A DNA stretch of 41,637 nt, taken from NCBI GenBank assembly GCA_025463905.1, contig JAODBJ010000246.1:1-41637 (forward strand), in the 5' to 3' direction. Below the pieces are notes generated by a model. That model was not told the origin of the DNA. It did not search any database and saw only the letters and a list, made by a program, of their open reading frames with translations. Shown here piece by piece: positions 25,040 through 34,544 of this stretch; positions within the stretch are counted from its first letter, which is position 1, and each line of letters opens with the position of its first letter. Origin of the DNA: Actinomycetes bacterium. GTDB lineage: Bacteria; Actinomycetota; Acidimicrobiia; IMCC26256; PALSA-610. Position numbers and translations under genes: made by a program.

Positions 25040-25770
25040 GCCGGAACGCAAGACGGGTGTTCGGTGGCGTCACGCTCGTGCTCCTCGCGATCACCGCGGT
25101 GCTTGCCCTCTGGGTGTCCCCGGCCGATAAGGAGCAGGGGGACGCGATGCGCCTCCTGTATCTCCATGTGCCCACTGCATGGCTCGCGTACCTTGCGTTC
25201 TTCGTCACCGCGCTCGCGTCAGCGCTGTGGCTGTGGCCGCGCACCCGCTCCACCACGTGGGACCTCCTCGCCGGCGCGTCGGCTGAGGTCGGCGTGCTCT
25301 TCACCGGGCTCATGCTCATGCTCGGCTCGCTCTGGGGCCGACCGATCTGGGGCACCTGGTGGGAGTGGGACGCTCGCCTCACCACGACCGCGGTCTTGTT
25401 CTTCCTTTATCTCGGTTACCTCGCGTTGCGCCGCACCGCCGACACGTCCGAGCAGCGAGGGAAGCGCTGCGCGATCGCCGCGTTGATCGCATTCGCCGAC
25501 GTGCCGATCGTGCACTTCTCGGTCAACTGGTGGCAGACGCTGCATCAGACTGGCACCGTGTTCAACCCGAAGCTCGACGTGCAGATACACGGCACGATGG
25601 CGGTGACGCTGCTCCTCAGCGTGCTCTCGTTCACGATGCTGTACGTGTGTCTCACGTTGTCGCGTCTCAGGCTCGCCGAGCTCGAAGAAGGGCGTGAGCA
25701 GCGCGAACTCGAACTCGCGATCGCGGAACGGATTGCGGCGGAGCACCCCGAGCCGGCGGTGACGGTGTAA
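25036..25770 (+). CDS. ccmC: Heme exporter protein CcmC
   Basis: A 244-residue protein from GTG 25036 (GTGA overlap with ccmB). Six membrane segments and the tryptophan-rich heme-handling motif WGTWWEWDARLT at about 105-116 mark it as CcmC. The paired heme ligands are expected at His44 in LYLHVPTAW and the His in PIVHFSVNWWQTLH. It loads heme onto CcmE. The charged C-terminal tail (LEEGREQRELELAIAE) is longer than usual and looks helical. Confidence 0.93.
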   Translation: MSRNARRVFGGVTLVLLAITAVLALWVSPADKEQGDAMRLLYLHVPTAWLAYLAFFVTALASALWLWPRTRSTTWDLLAGASAEVGVLFTGLMLMLGSLWGRPIWGTWWEWDARLTTTAVLFFLYLGYLALRRTADTSEQRGKRCAIAALIAFADVPIVHFSVNWWQTLHQTGTVFNPKLDVQIHGTMAVTLLLSVLSFTMLYVCLTLSRLRLAELEEGREQRELELAIAERIAAEHPEPAVTV

Positions 25771-25895
25771 TGGACCACAACTGGGGTTACGTCGCAGCGG
25801 GATACGGCATCACGACGGGCGCGCTCCTCGTATACGGCGGTTGGCTGTGGAACCGTCTGCGTCGCGCGCAGCAATCCGCGACCGACGGGGATTGA
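25770..25895 (+). CDS. ccmD: CcmD-like small membrane protein
   Basis: A 41-residue ORF, ATG 25770 overlapping the ccmC stop (TAATG) and ending in TGATG with ccmE. It begins MDHNWGYVAAGYG, has one membrane segment (ITTGALLVYGGWLWN) and a basic end (RLRRAQQ). Size, place and pattern fit CcmD, which holds holo-CcmE on the CcmABC complex. Assignment rests mainly on position and topology. Confidence 0.8.
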   Translation: MDHNWGYVAAGYGITTGALLVYGGWLWNRLRRAQQSATDGD

Positions 25896-26341
25896 TGACC
25901 GATACACAGTTGCCGCCGGTGCGGCCGAAGCAACGTATGCATCTGCGCTACACCCTGGCCGCGGTCGCGTGTCTCGCGATCGTCGCGTGGATGTTCACGG
26001 AATTGCGAGGCGCAGTCGTATATCTGCGTCCTGTGTCGTACGCGGTGTCGCACCGCTCGGCACAGGGCACGCGCACGTTCCGCATGGGCGGCACCGTCGT
26101 GCCCGGCACCATCGCGAAGTCGAGCGACGGCGCGCGCTTCGAAGTGATGGAAGGCGGCGCGAAGGCGCAAGTCGACTATTCGGGTGGCCCGCGCGACCTG
26201 TTCCGCGATTGCGCGCCGGTCGTGGTGGAAGGCCACTGGGCCGGCAACGTGTTCACCGCGAGTCGCCTGCTGATCCGCCACGGCTCCGCATACGACGCGA
26301 GCAAGCGTGCCGACGCCAACTGCCGGGCCTCCACGTCGTGA
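25895..26341 (+). CDS. ccmE: Cytochrome c maturation protein CcmE (heme chaperone)
   Basis: A 148-residue protein from ATG 25895 (TGATG overlap). A single N-terminal membrane anchor (YTLAAVACLAIVAWMF, about 19-34) is followed by the OB-fold domain (about 45-130). The covalent heme-binding motif is H129-G-S-A-Y133, matching the HxxxY spacing of E. coli CcmE (His130, Tyr134). The usual proteobacterial HDENY signature is replaced by HGSAY. It is the histidine type and not the CxxxY variant. The stop overlaps ccmF. Confidence 0.93.
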   Translation: MTDTQLPPVRPKQRMHLRYTLAAVACLAIVAWMFTELRGAVVYLRPVSYAVSHRSAQGTRTFRMGGTVVPGTIAKSSDGARFEVMEGGAKAQVDYSGGPRDLFRDCAPVVVEGHWAGNVFTASRLLIRHGSAYDASKRADANCRASTS

Positions 26342-28362
26342 GAGCGGCGCTCGGTTACGGATTCATCGCGCTCGGGGCCTCAGCGAGCCTCCTCGGCATC
26401 GTGGTACTCGCGGTAGGTCTGCAACTCGGCCGTGCCGATCTGCTGCAAACCGGGCGGCGCTTCGTCGCGGTCGTACTCGCTTCCGCGCTGGCCGCCTTCG
26501 CGACGATGGAGTGGGCGCTCTTCTCGCACGACTACTCGATCAAGTACGTCGCCGAGAACGTGGCGCGCTCAACGCCGGGCCTGTACACGTTCACCGCGTT
26601 ATGGGGCGCGCTGCAGGGTTCGATCCTGCTCTGGGGCCTGGTGCTGTCGATCTACCTCGCGTTCACCGCGTGGCGGTTCCGCCACCGCGCCACCGACCCG
26701 CTCGTCGCGTGGGCGTTGGTCGTGGGGCTCGGTGTCGCATTGTTCTTCTTCGCGTTGATGATGTTCGCGGCGAACCCGTTCGAACCGATCAGGGGCGCGG
26801 TACCGCTCGACGGCAGTGGCCCGAATCCTTTGTTGCAGAACCACCCGTTGATGGCGTTCCACCCGCCGATGCTCTACGCCGGGTACGTCGGGTTCACGAT
26901 CCCGTTCTCGTTCGCGGTCGCCGCGTTGATCACCGGTCGATTCGGCGAAGGTTGGCTGGCCGACGTTCGGCGCACGACGTTGATTGCGTGGGGCTTCCTC
27001 ACGATCGGCATCGTGCTCGGCGCATGGTGGAGCTACGAAGTGCTCGGTTGGGGCGGCTACTGGGCGTGGGACCCGGTGGAGAACGCGTCGCTGCTCCCGT
27101 GGCTCACGGGGACCGCGTTCATCCATTCGGTGATCGTGCAAGAACGTCGCGGGATGCTGCGGGTGTGGAACCTGTCGCTCGTGATCGCGACGTTCTGCCT
27201 CACGATCCTCGGCACGTTTCTCACCCGTTCTGGCGTCATCAACTCGGTCCATTCCTTCACCAAGTCGTCGATCGGGCCGGCGTTGCTCGGCTTCCTCGGG
27301 TTCGTGGCGATCGGTGGTCTCGTGCTGATTGCGTGGCGCGGCGATCGCCTCCGAACGCCGGGACGGATCGACTCGGCGGTGTCGCGCGAGTCGGCGTTCC
27401 TGCTGAACAACTTGCTGTTCGCGGGCTTCGCGTTCGTGGTGCTCACCGGCACGGTGTTCCCGTTGCTCGTCGAGTCGTTGCAGAACCGGCAGATGACGGT
27501 GGGGGAGCCGTACTTCGACCGGATGACGATCCCGATCGGCGTCGCGCTCTTGTTCCTTATGGCGGTCGCGCCTGCGCTGCCCTGGCGGGCCACGAGCGGC
27601 GAACTGTTGCGCAACCGGTTGCTCGTGCCGGCGTGGGTGGGTGTGATCACGGTGGTTGTCACGCTGTTCTTCGGCGCGCACGGCATCGCCGACGTGCTCA
27701 CCTTCGGGCTGGCCGCGTTCGCGCTCACCGGCATCGCGCGGCAGATGTGGGTCGGGGTTCGCGCGCGTCGCCAAGCCCACGCGGAGAACGTGTTGGTCGC
27801 GGCGGGCCGCACTGTGCGCAGCAACCCGCGGCTCTACGGCGGGCTCGTCGTGCATTCCGGCGTGGTGATCATCGCGGTCGCGATCGCGGTGTCGTCGGGC
27901 TACGTCACCAAGCGGCAAGTGACGCTCACGCGCGGCGATCGGGCGACGGTACGCGACTACACCGTGACGTACGTCGGCCGGTCGGTGAACGCCACCAAGC
28001 AGAAGACAACCATCACCGCTCGCATCCGGGTGGAACGCAACGGACAAAACCTGGGCGTGTACGCGCCCGCCATCTCGACGTTCCCCAACGCGAACGGCGG
28101 GATCGGCACACCCTCGGTGCGTACCAGCTGGCGTGAAGACCTCTACCTCACGCTTGTTTCGTCACCTACCGCCGCCGATCGCGTGACGATCGGCGTCGCG
28201 GTGAATCCGTTGATTCTTTGGCTCTGGCTGGGCGGCGGCGTGATGGCGATCGGCACGCTCCTCGCGCTGACGCCGACGCGCCGTCGGAGATCGGGCCCGA
28301 CGCTGGCGGCCGACCCGCTGCCACCGGAGCGAACCGAACGCGAAGAGGTGCCCGTCGGGTGA
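26338..28362 (+). CDS. ccmF: Cytochrome c heme lyase subunit CcmF
   Basis: A 674-residue, many-helix protein from GTG 26338 (GTGA overlap with ccmE; earlier starts are out of place). The WWD domain is at about 230-249, with GAWWSYEVLGWGGYWAWDP; conserved MEWALFSHDYS near 57 and FHPPMLYAGYVG near 175 are typical. A soluble exported part lies at about 525-625 before the final helix. It ligates heme to apocytochrome together with CcmH. The tail overlaps ccmG by 4 nt. Confidence 0.95.
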   Translation: MRAALGYGFIALGASASLLGIVVLAVGLQLGRADLLQTGRRFVAVVLASALAAFATMEWALFSHDYSIKYVAENVARSTPGLYTFTALWGALQGSILLWGLVLSIYLAFTAWRFRHRATDPLVAWALVVGLGVALFFFALMMFAANPFEPIRGAVPLDGSGPNPLLQNHPLMAFHPPMLYAGYVGFTIPFSFAVAALITGRFGEGWLADVRRTTLIAWGFLTIGIVLGAWWSYEVLGWGGYWAWDPVENASLLPWLTGTAFIHSVIVQERRGMLRVWNLSLVIATFCLTILGTFLTRSGVINSVHSFTKSSIGPALLGFLGFVAIGGLVLIAWRGDRLRTPGRIDSAVSRESAFLLNNLLFAGFAFVVLTGTVFPLLVESLQNRQMTVGEPYFDRMTIPIGVALLFLMAVAPALPWRATSGELLRNRLLVPAWVGVITVVVTLFFGAHGIADVLTFGLAAFALTGIARQMWVGVRARRQAHAENVLVAAGRTVRSNPRLYGGLVVHSGVVIIAVAIAVSSGYVTKRQVTLTRGDRATVRDYTVTYVGRSVNATKQKTTITARIRVERNGQNLGVYAPAISTFPNANGGIGTPSVRTSWREDLYLTLVSSPTAADRVTIGVAVNPLILWLWLGGGVMAIGTLLALTPTRRRRSGPTLAADPLPPERTEREEVPVG

Positions 28363-28895
28363 GCCGGATCCGTTGGGTCGTGCTCGGCGTCGCTGTGTTC
28401 GTGATCTCGCTCGGGGCGGTGTTCGTCGCATCGGTCGGACGCGGTCCGGTCGCGTCGCACGCCAACCTGCTCGGCAAGCAAGCGCCGGTGGTGAGCCTCA
28501 AGAACCTCGTCGACGGCACGCCCTTGAGCACGGCGCCGAAAGCCGGCCACGTGGTGGTCGTGAACTTCTGGAATTCCTGGTGCATTCCGTGCCGGCAGGA
28601 GCAGCCCGCGCTCAAAGCGTTCTACACCGAGCACCGCAAAGAGGCCGACTTCACGATGATCGGTGTGCTGCGGTCCGACGGCCAGAAAGAGGCGCGCGCG
28701 TACGCCGCGGCCGAAGGCATGAACTGGGCGCTCGCCGCCGACCCGCACGGCGACGCGGCTGTGGCGTTCGGCACCACGGGACAACCGGAGACATACGTGA
28801 TCGGTCCCGATGGTGTCGTCGCCGCGTGGCTGTCGGGCCCCGCCAGCCTCTCTGATTTCGACGCCATGCTCAACCGCGCGAAGCGAATCAACTGA
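28359..28895 (+). CDS. ccmG: Thiol-disulfide oxidoreductase CcmG/DsbE
   Basis: A 178-residue protein from GTG 28359 (overlap with ccmF). An N-terminal membrane anchor (WVVLGVAVFVISLGAVFV) is followed by a thioredoxin fold with active site WCIPC at 74-78, preceded by NFWNS. TTGQPETYVIGPDG carries the cis-proline loop region. It reduces the CxxCH cysteines of apocytochrome c in the exported compartment. The stop overlaps ccmH (TGATG). Confidence 0.92.
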   Translation: MSRIRWVVLGVAVFVISLGAVFVASVGRGPVASHANLLGKQAPVVSLKNLVDGTPLSTAPKAGHVVVVNFWNSWCIPCRQEQPALKAFYTEHRKEADFTMIGVLRSDGQKEARAYAAAEGMNWALAADPHGDAAVAFGTTGQPETYVIGPDGVVAAWLSGPASLSDFDAMLNRAKRIN

Positions 28896-29359
28896 TGCGC
28901 GCCCGAGCGCTCGCACCATGGATCGGGTTGGTCGTCGTGCTCGCGATTTCACTCGTCGTTCTCGTCGGCCGTTCTCAGCCGTCGCATTCGCCCGCCGCGC
29001 GTGCGTCGCGACTCGATCATCAGTTCAAGTGTCCCGACTGCGAGGGCGAATCCATCGCGAACAGTCAGACCGCGGCCGCCATCGCGATCCGCGCCGACGT
29101 GCGGAGGCGCATCGCGCGGGGCGAGACCGACGCGCAGATTCGCGCGTACTACGTCGAGCGCTATCCCGATATCAACTTGCAGCCGGGCAGCAGCGGGATC
29201 AACCTCCTCATCTGGGCCGCGCCGGTGTTGGCGTTGGTCGCGGGTTTTGGCGGCATCGTGATGATGCTCCAGCGAGCGAAGCGCCAGCCTCGACTGACCG
29301 CCACCGCGGACGACGAGCGACTTGTCGCGCGGGCGAGGTCGGGTGAGGCACCCCGATGA
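28895..29359 (+). CDS. ccmH: Cytochrome c maturation protein CcmH
   Basis: A 154-residue protein from ATG 28895. Membrane anchor near 10-25, then FKCPDCEGESIANS, the thiol pair Cys46/Cys49 of the CcmH family (usually LRCxxCxxxS), then YYVERYPD and a second hydrophobic segment (LLIWAAPVLALVAGFGGIV). It helps prepare apocytochrome thiols and works with CcmF. The stop overlaps the next gene (ATGA). Confidence 0.92.
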   Translation: MRARALAPWIGLVVVLAISLVVLVGRSQPSHSPAARASRLDHQFKCPDCEGESIANSQTAAAIAIRADVRRRIARGETDAQIRAYYVERYPDINLQPGSSGINLLIWAAPVLALVAGFGGIVMMLQRAKRQPRLTATADDERLVARARSGEAPR

Positions 29360-30207
29360 GTAGCGACCGCGAGAAGCACGAGAGTCTCGAAGCCGAACGC
29401 GACTTCTTGCTGCGTTCGCTCGACGATCTCGACAACGAACGGGCCGCGGGCAACATCGACGACGCGACGTATGCACGTCTGCACGCGGACTACACGGCGC
29501 GCGCGGCGGCGGTCTTGCGCCAGCTGCGCGACGGGCTCGATCTCGCGCCAACCGTGGCGCGGCCGGTCACCCGCCGGCGCCAGGTGCTCACACTTGGCGT
29601 GATCGCCGTGTTTGCGCTCACGTCGGCCGGCCTGCTCGTGCAGTCGGTGCGTCAACGCGGCCCGGGCGGCTCACTCACCGGCAACAACCCGAACACGACG
29701 GTGCCGGCTAAGCAGCGGGAAGCGACACTCGTGGCCGCGGTGGCGCAACACCCGAAGGACTACGCGGCTCGCATCGCGCTCGCCCGCTATTACCTCGGCA
29801 CCGACCTGCGCAAGGCGGTCGCCGCCTACGACACGGCGGCACAACTCGACCCGACGCAGCCGGAGCCCCTCGCCTACGGTGCCTGGATCCGCGCCATTGC
29901 GGCGAGACAGTTGAAGCCGGGGAACAGGGACCGAACGTTGCTACTGAAGACCGCGTTCGATCGGTTCAACCAGGCGATCAAGATCGGGCCTGGATACGCC
30001 GACACGTTCGTTTACCGCGCCATCGTGTGGCTGCAGCTCGGCAACCCGAAGCGCGCGATCCCCGACTTCCAGCGGTTCTTGCAGCTCGCACCACAAGACC
30101 ACCCGCAACGCGCAATGGTGCTCGGCGCGCTCGCGCAGGCGGAAGCCGCCGTGAACGCCGGTTCCGCCACGACCGCGTCGCCTACGACGCCTACGACCAC
30201 TCGATGA
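29356..30207 (+). CDS. ccmI: CcmI-like protein with TPR domain
   Basis: A 283-residue protein from ATG 29356. The N-terminus (EAERDFLLRSLDDLDNERAAG, then DDATYARL) resembles the coiled segment of CcmI, followed by one membrane helix (QVLTLGVIAVFALTSAGLLV) and TPR-like repeats (PKDYAARIALARYYLG, DTFVYRAIVWLQLGNPKRA). CcmI binds apocytochrome C-termini and delivers them to CcmFH. Usually two N-terminal helices are present; only one is evident here. The tail is Thr/Ala-rich. Confidence 0.75.
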   Translation: MSSDREKHESLEAERDFLLRSLDDLDNERAAGNIDDATYARLHADYTARAAAVLRQLRDGLDLAPTVARPVTRRRQVLTLGVIAVFALTSAGLLVQSVRQRGPGGSLTGNNPNTTVPAKQREATLVAAVAQHPKDYAARIALARYYLGTDLRKAVAAYDTAAQLDPTQPEPLAYGAWIRAIAARQLKPGNRDRTLLLKTAFDRFNQAIKIGPGYADTFVYRAIVWLQLGNPKRAIPDFQRFLQLAPQDHPQRAMVLGALAQAEAAVNAGSATTASPTTPTTTR

Positions 30208-30221
30208 CCCAAGGAGCCAAT

Positions 30222-30692
30222 GTGGCCAAGCAGCCCGAAGCCCAGACCGATGCGACGAAGCTGTACCGAGCGACGATCACCACCGACAAAGGCACGATCG
30301 TGCTCGACCTCGACCCACAGATCGCCCCGAACACCGTGAACAACTTCGTCGGTCTCGCGCGCCAAGGCTTCTACGACGGACTCACGTTCCACCGCGTCGA
30401 GCCGGGATTCGTCATCCAGGGCGGTTGCCCGGAGGGCACGGGCCGCGGTGGGCCGGGCTACAAATTCAACGACGAAACCGTGCAGGGCCAGTACCGCGCC
30501 GGTTCGGTTGCCATGGCGAACTCGGGCGCCAATACCAACGGCTCGCAGTTCTTCGTGTGCCTCGACGACCAACCGAGTTTGCCGAAGAAGTACAACCTGT
30601 TCGGTTCGGTGGTCGAGGGCATGGACGTGGTGCGTTCCGTCGGCGTCGGCGACGTGATGCGCACGGTCACCATCGAAGAACACGACGCCTAA
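30222..30692 (+). CDS. Cyclophilin-type peptidyl-prolyl cis-trans isomerase
   Basis: A 156-residue protein. GTG 30222 has AAGGAG six bases upstream and is preferred; ATG 30204 would overlap the ccmI stop as ATGA. Cyclophilin core motifs are intact: FHRVEPGFVIQGG (catalytic Arg), GSVAMANSGANTNGSQFF and LFGSVVEGMDVV. No signal peptide is seen, so it is probably cytoplasmic. It closes the plus-strand ccm cluster and is convergent with cysA. Confidence 0.93.
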   Translation: MAKQPEAQTDATKLYRATITTDKGTIVLDLDPQIAPNTVNNFVGLARQGFYDGLTFHRVEPGFVIQGGCPEGTGRGGPGYKFNDETVQGQYRAGSVAMANSGANTNGSQFFVCLDDQPSLPKKYNLFGSVVEGMDVVRSVGVGDVMRTVTIEEHDA

Positions 30693-30717
30693 CAGAGAGC
30701 GGTTTTACGCGCCGCCT

Positions 30718-31704
30718 TTAGCCGCTGGCGGCGGGGGTCGCTATCGACGGCACCGCGGGGCGGATGGCGGTTTCCGACGCGCGTACATACACCGTCGATC
30801 CGGAGTGCAACTCCAACCGTTCGCTGCTGTCGCGCGTCACCTGCACCCACACATCCGAACCGTTCACCAGCAGCTCGACCCGCACTTCGAAACCGAGGCG
30901 TACGACTCGCACCACCGACGCTTCCACGGCCCCCGGGGCCGCGGAAGCGAGCAACTCCAGGTCGTGGGGGCGCACCAGGCGCCCGTTGAGACGCGTCACC
31001 GGCCCGAGGAAGCTCATCACGAAATCGTTCGCGGGACGTTCGTAGAGCTCGTCGGGCGAGCCGATCTGCTCGATGCGCCCACCGGCCATCACCACGATCT
31101 CGTCGGCGACGTCCATCGCCTCTTCCTGGTCGTGGGTGACGAACACGGTGGTGACATGCACCTCGTCGTGCAGCCGGCGTAACCACACTCGGAGTTCCTT
31201 ACGCACCTGCGCGTCGAGGGCGCCGAACGGTTCGTCGAGCAGCAGCACGTTCGGTTGCACCGCGAGCGCGCGGGCGAGCGCCATGCGCTGACGCTGACCC
31301 CCCGAGAGTTGCGACGGCAGCCGGTCGGCGAACGCTTCGAGGTGCACCAGTTCGAGCAGCTCCTGCACGCGCTGTTTGATCTCGCGCTTCGGTCGTTTGC
31401 GGATCTCGAGCCCGAAGGCCACGTTGCGGAACACCGACATGTGCTTGAACGCGGCGTAGTGCTGGAACACGAACCCGACGTTGCGTCGCTGCGGCGGCAG
31501 TTTCGTGGCGTCGTTGCCGTTGATCGTGACGGTGCCGCTATCGGGTTGTTCGAGCCCGGCGATCACGCGCAGCAACGTCGACTTGCCGCCGCCGCTCGGG
31601 CCGAGCAGTGCGGTCAACGAACCGTCGGCGATTTCGACCGTCACGTCGTCGAGTGCGACGAAGTCGCCGAAGCGTTTGTCGATGTGCGAAACGTCGATGG
31701 CCAC
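30718..31704 (-). CDS. cysA: Sulfate ABC transporter ATPase CysA
   Basis: A 328-residue protein from GTG 31704, one base after the cysW stop. Walker [10 protein letters not shown] (35-43), signature [15 protein letters not shown], Walker [12 protein letters not shown] and switch [11 protein letters not shown] are all present, then a short C-terminal regulatory barrel ending near [12 protein letters not shown]. It drives sulfate/thiosulfate uptake with CysT and CysW. Last gene of the four-gene importer operon. Confidence 0.93.
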   Translation of the reverse strand: MAIDVSHIDKRFGDFVALDDVTVEIADGSLTALLGPSGGGKSTLLRVIAGLEQPDSGTVTINGNDATKLPPQRRNVGFVFQHYAAFKHMSVFRNVAFGLEIRKRPKREIKQRVQELLELVHLEAFADRLPSQLSGGQRQRMALARALAVQPNVLLLDEPFGALDAQVRKELRVWLRRLHDEVHVTTVFVTHDQEEAMDVADEIVVMAGGRIEQIGSPDELYERPANDFVMSFLGPVTRLNGRLVRPHDLELLASAAPGAVEASVVRVVRLGFEVRVELLVNGSDVWVQVTRDSSERLELHSGSTVYVRASETAIRPAVPSIATPAASG

Positions 31705-31705
31705 G

Positions 31706-32500
31706 TCAGCGCTCCTTCGGTCGGAACAGGGTCATGGCGATGAGCGTGACAATGGCAATCATCGCGAGCATCACCGACACGGCGTACGCGCCTGTCTTGT
31801 CGAAGTTCTGGTACTGCTGCTCGACGTAGAGCGTCAGCGTCTGCGTCTGCCCCACGACTTTCCCCGACACCACCGCCACCGCGCCGAACTCACCGAGCGA
31901 ACGGGCGAGCGCGAGCACGATGCCATAGGCAAGCGCCCAACGAATCGCGGGCAGCGTGATGCGGCGGAACGTCTGCGGCGCCGACGCGCCGAGCGTCCAC
32001 GCCGCTTGCTCTTGTTCGGTGCCGATCTCTTCGAGCACGGGCACGAGTTCGCGTACGACGAGTGGCAGCGAGACGAACACCGTCGCGATGACCATGCCCG
32101 GAAGGGCGAAGATCACGTTGACGCCCTGGTGGCCGAGCCATCCGCCGATTGGCGTGAGGCGACCGTATATGAGGATGAGCGCGAGGCCGGCCACGACCGG
32201 CGACACCGCGAGTGGAAGGTCGATGAGCGCGTTGAGCAGCCGTTTGCCCGGGAAGGCGTGCCGCACGATGAGGAGCGACGCAGTGATGCCGAACACGGTG
32301 TTCAGCACGGTCGCGGTGATCGCCACTTCGAGCGTGACCCGCAGCGCGTGTAGCGCTTCGTGCGTGGTGATCGAGTGCCAAAACGGTGAGAAACCGTGTT
32401 GGAACGTGCGCCAGAAGATGAGCCCCACCGGGACGATCAACAACAACGCCAGATAGAGCAGCGCGACGAGCCGCAGCGCCCATTTCGTTTTCGTCGTCAC
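31706..32500 (-). CDS. cysW: Sulfate ABC transporter permease CysW
   Basis: A 264-residue, six-helix permease from GTG 32500, overlapping the cysT stop (GTGA). The EAA-loop motif ([21 protein letters not shown]) contacts Cys[17 protein letters not shown] is a strong CysW mark. Works as a heterodimer with CysT. Confidence 0.93.
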   Translation of the reverse strand: MTTKTKWALRLVALLYLALLLIVPVGLIFWRTFQHGFSPFWHSITTHEALHALRVTLEVAITATVLNTVFGITASLLIVRHAFPGKRLLNALIDLPLAVSPVVAGLALILIYGRLTPIGGWLGHQGVNVIFALPGMVIATVFVSLPLVVRELVPVLEEIGTEQEQAAWTLGASAPQTFRRITLPAIRWALAYGIVLALARSLGEFGAVAVVSGKVVGQTQTLTLYVEQQYQNFDKTGAYAVSVMLAMIAIVTLIAMTLFRPKER

Positions 32501-33321
32501 CGCCGCACCGACCACCGCTGGATCACGCCGATCGCGAGCAGCACGATCAGCGACACACCGAGCAGCACGGTTGCGACGGCCGCCGCGCCGGTCACGTTGT
32601 CGTTCTCGATCTGGTTGAAGATGTGCACGGACGCGACTTGGGTCTTGAACGGGATGTTCCCCGAGATCAACACCGTCGAGCCGTATTCGCTCAAAGCCCG
32701 CGCGAACGACAGCGCCCCTCCGGCCAGGATCGCAGGCATGAGATTCGGCAGCACGATTCGCCGGAAGATCGTGATACGGCTCGCGCCGAGCGACGCCGCA
32801 GCCTCTTCCATGTCGCGGTCGAGCTCGATGAGCACCGGCTGTACCGTGCGGACGCAGAAGGGAAGCGTCACGAACAGGAGCGCGACGAACACGCCCGGCC
32901 GCGTGTAGGCGAGCGTCACGTGGATCGGGCTCGTCGGCCCGTAAAGCGTGAGGAGCACCAGGCCCGCGACGATCGTCGGCAGCGCGAACGGCAAGTCGAT
33001 CAGTACGTCCATAACGCGTTTGCCGGGGAACGAGTCGCGCACGAGTACCCATGCGATCAACGTGCCCATCACGATGTTCGTCAACGCGACCGCGATCGAC
33101 AACAAGATTGTGAGCTTCATCGTCGACCACGCTTCCGGTGTGGTGACGTCGGCCCAGAAGCCCGACCAGCCCGCTTGGTGCGCTTTCCAGACGATCGCGC
33201 TCAGCGGCAGCAGGACGATGATGCTCATGTAGAGCGTCGCGAAACCGAGGCCCAGCGCGGTGCCGGCACCCGCCCGTGTGCGTTGCCCGGGGGCCGACCC
33301 CGGCCGCGGTGCCGGGGGCAC
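32497..33321 (-). CDS. cysT: Sulfate ABC transporter permease CysT
   Basis: A 274-residue permease from GTG 33321, 16 nt after the sbp stop; a few residues at the Pro-rich start may be non-coding. Six membrane segments, the EAA-type loop (EEAAASLGASRITIFRRIVLP) and FARALSEYGSTVLISGN identify CysT/CysU. The stop overlaps cysW, so the two permeases are translationally coupled. Confidence 0.93.
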   Translation of the reverse strand: MPPAPRPGSAPGQRTRAGAGTALGLGFATLYMSIIVLLPLSAIVWKAHQAGWSGFWADVTTPEAWSTMKLTILLSIAVALTNIVMGTLIAWVLVRDSFPGKRVMDVLIDLPFALPTIVAGLVLLTLYGPTSPIHVTLAYTRPGVFVALLFVTLPFCVRTVQPVLIELDRDMEEAAASLGASRITIFRRIVLPNLMPAILAGGALSFARALSEYGSTVLISGNIPFKTQVASVHIFNQIENDNVTGAAAVATVLLGVSLIVLLAIGVIQRWSVRR

Positions 33322-33337
33322 CGCGACCGCGATCGTG

Positions 33338-34381
33338 TCACTTGCCAGTGGACACGCCCTTGCCGCGCTCCACGTCGGCCATGATGCTCTTCGTCGGGTC
33401 GAAGAACTTCGTCATCACTGCGGACCAGCCGCTGAAGTCCTTAATGGTGAACAGCGTCTTGGGCGTCGGGAAGTTGTTCCCGCTCCCGCTCGCCGCGCTC
33501 GCCACGATCGGCCGGTAACCGTTCTTGGCGAAGATCTTCTGGGCCGGATCGGTGAACACGTAGTCGTAGAACGCCTTTGCCGCAGTGTTCTTCACGCCGG
33601 TGCTCGTGAGCGCGACCGGGTTCTCGATCAAGATCGTCTGGTCCGGCACGACGTAGTCGATCGCTTCACCCTTTTGCTGGGCGAAGATCGCGTCGTTCTC
33701 GTATCCGAGAAGCACGTCACCCTTGCCGCCGGTGAATGTCTGCAAGGCGGCGCGGGCGCTGCTGTCCTGCACGCTCACGTTCTTGTAGAGGTCGGTGAGG
33801 TACTGCGTCGCTTCGGCTTCGGTCTTGCCCTGCTTGATCTGCGCGCCGTAGGCCGCCATCACGTCCCAGCGAGCACCGCCGGACGTGAACACGTTCGGCA
33901 CGAGTACGTCGATGCCGGGCTTGGTGAGGTCGCTCCAACCCGTGATGTGCTTCGGGTTGCCCTTGCGCACGGTGAGCACGACGACCGAGTTGGTGACCAT
34001 GCCCTTCGTCGCGTTCTGGTCCCAGTTGCCGGCGACCTTGCCGTCCTTCACGAGACGCGTGATGTCGGGTTCGAGCGAGAAGCCCACGTAGTCGGCCGCG
34101 AGGCCCGAGTCGACGGCACGGCTCTGGTCGCCCGATGCGCCGAATGACTCTTTGAATTTCACGCCGTTGCCGCTCGACGTCTTGTTGAACTCTTTGATGA
34201 TGGCGTCGTACGCCGTCTGCGGAGTCGAGTACGCGACGAGCGAAACGTTGCCGCCTCCGCCGCTCCCGCTCCCGCTACTGGTTGGCGAGCTGGACGATTT
34301 ACTGCTGCCGCACGCGGCGAGCACGAGGCTCAACGCAAGCAGGATCGGCATCCCCAGCCATGTTCGGGCGCGCGCGTCCAA
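33338..34381 (-). CDS. sbp: Sulfate-binding lipoprotein
   Basis: A 347-residue protein started at TTG 34381, with AGGAAG eight bases upstream. Lipobox LVLAAC places lipidated Cys24, followed by a Ser/Gly linker. The periplasmic-binding fold shows VSLVAYSTPQTAYDAIIKEF, FGASGDQSRAV and NVFTSGGARWDVMAAYGA, all typical of the sulfate/thiosulfate-binding family. First gene of the importer operon. The operator-like palindrome at 34472-34507 lies 91 nt upstream, shared with the divergent Rrf2 gene. Confidence 0.94.
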   Translation of the reverse strand: MDARARTWLGMPILLALSLVLAACGSSKSSSSPTSSGSGSGGGGNVSLVAYSTPQTAYDAIIKEFNKTSSGNGVKFKESFGASGDQSRAVDSGLAADYVGFSLEPDITRLVKDGKVAGNWDQNATKGMVTNSVVVLTVRKGNPKHITGWSDLTKPGIDVLVPNVFTSGGARWDVMAAYGAQIKQGKTEAEATQYLTDLYKNVSVQDSSARAALQTFTGGKGDVLLGYENDAIFAQQKGEAIDYVVPDQTILIENPVALTSTGVKNTAAKAFYDYVFTDPAQKIFAKNGYRPIVASAASGSGNNFPTPKTLFTIKDFSGWSAVMTKFFDPTKSIMADVERGKGVSTGK

Positions 34382-34471
34382 GGGGTCTTCCTCCCGGGTT
34401 TCGATTCATGTGGTCGATCTCGAATGCAGGGCGACGGTCACGATGTGTTGCGTTCGGCTGTCGCCTACAGC

Positions 34472-34507
34472 CATACTCTACTAAAGCGATTGAGAAAGTA
34501 GAGTATG
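34472..34507. promoter_or_regulatory. Rrf2 operator candidate A (perfect 11-bp inverted repeat)
   Basis: CATACTCTACT (34472-34482) and AGTAGAGTATG (34497-34507) are exact inverted copies around a 14-nt spacer. The site lies between the divergent sbp (start 34381) and rrf2-1 (start 34545) genes. The same core occurs at site B, next to the other Rrf2 gene. Confidence 0.75.
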
Positions 34508-34544
34508 ACGAGCGAGCCCGTCAAGGCGTTCGGATGACCGTCCG

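Noticed and set aside
26599-28047. Long minus-strand open frame opposite ccmF
   Set aside because: Shadow of ccmF; composition is dominated by His, Arg and Glu and no family features appear.
30693-30730. Bidirectional terminator between the cyclophilin and cysA genes
   Set aside because: Short AGCGG/CCGCT pairing exists, but no T-tract on either side and part of it lies inside cysA.
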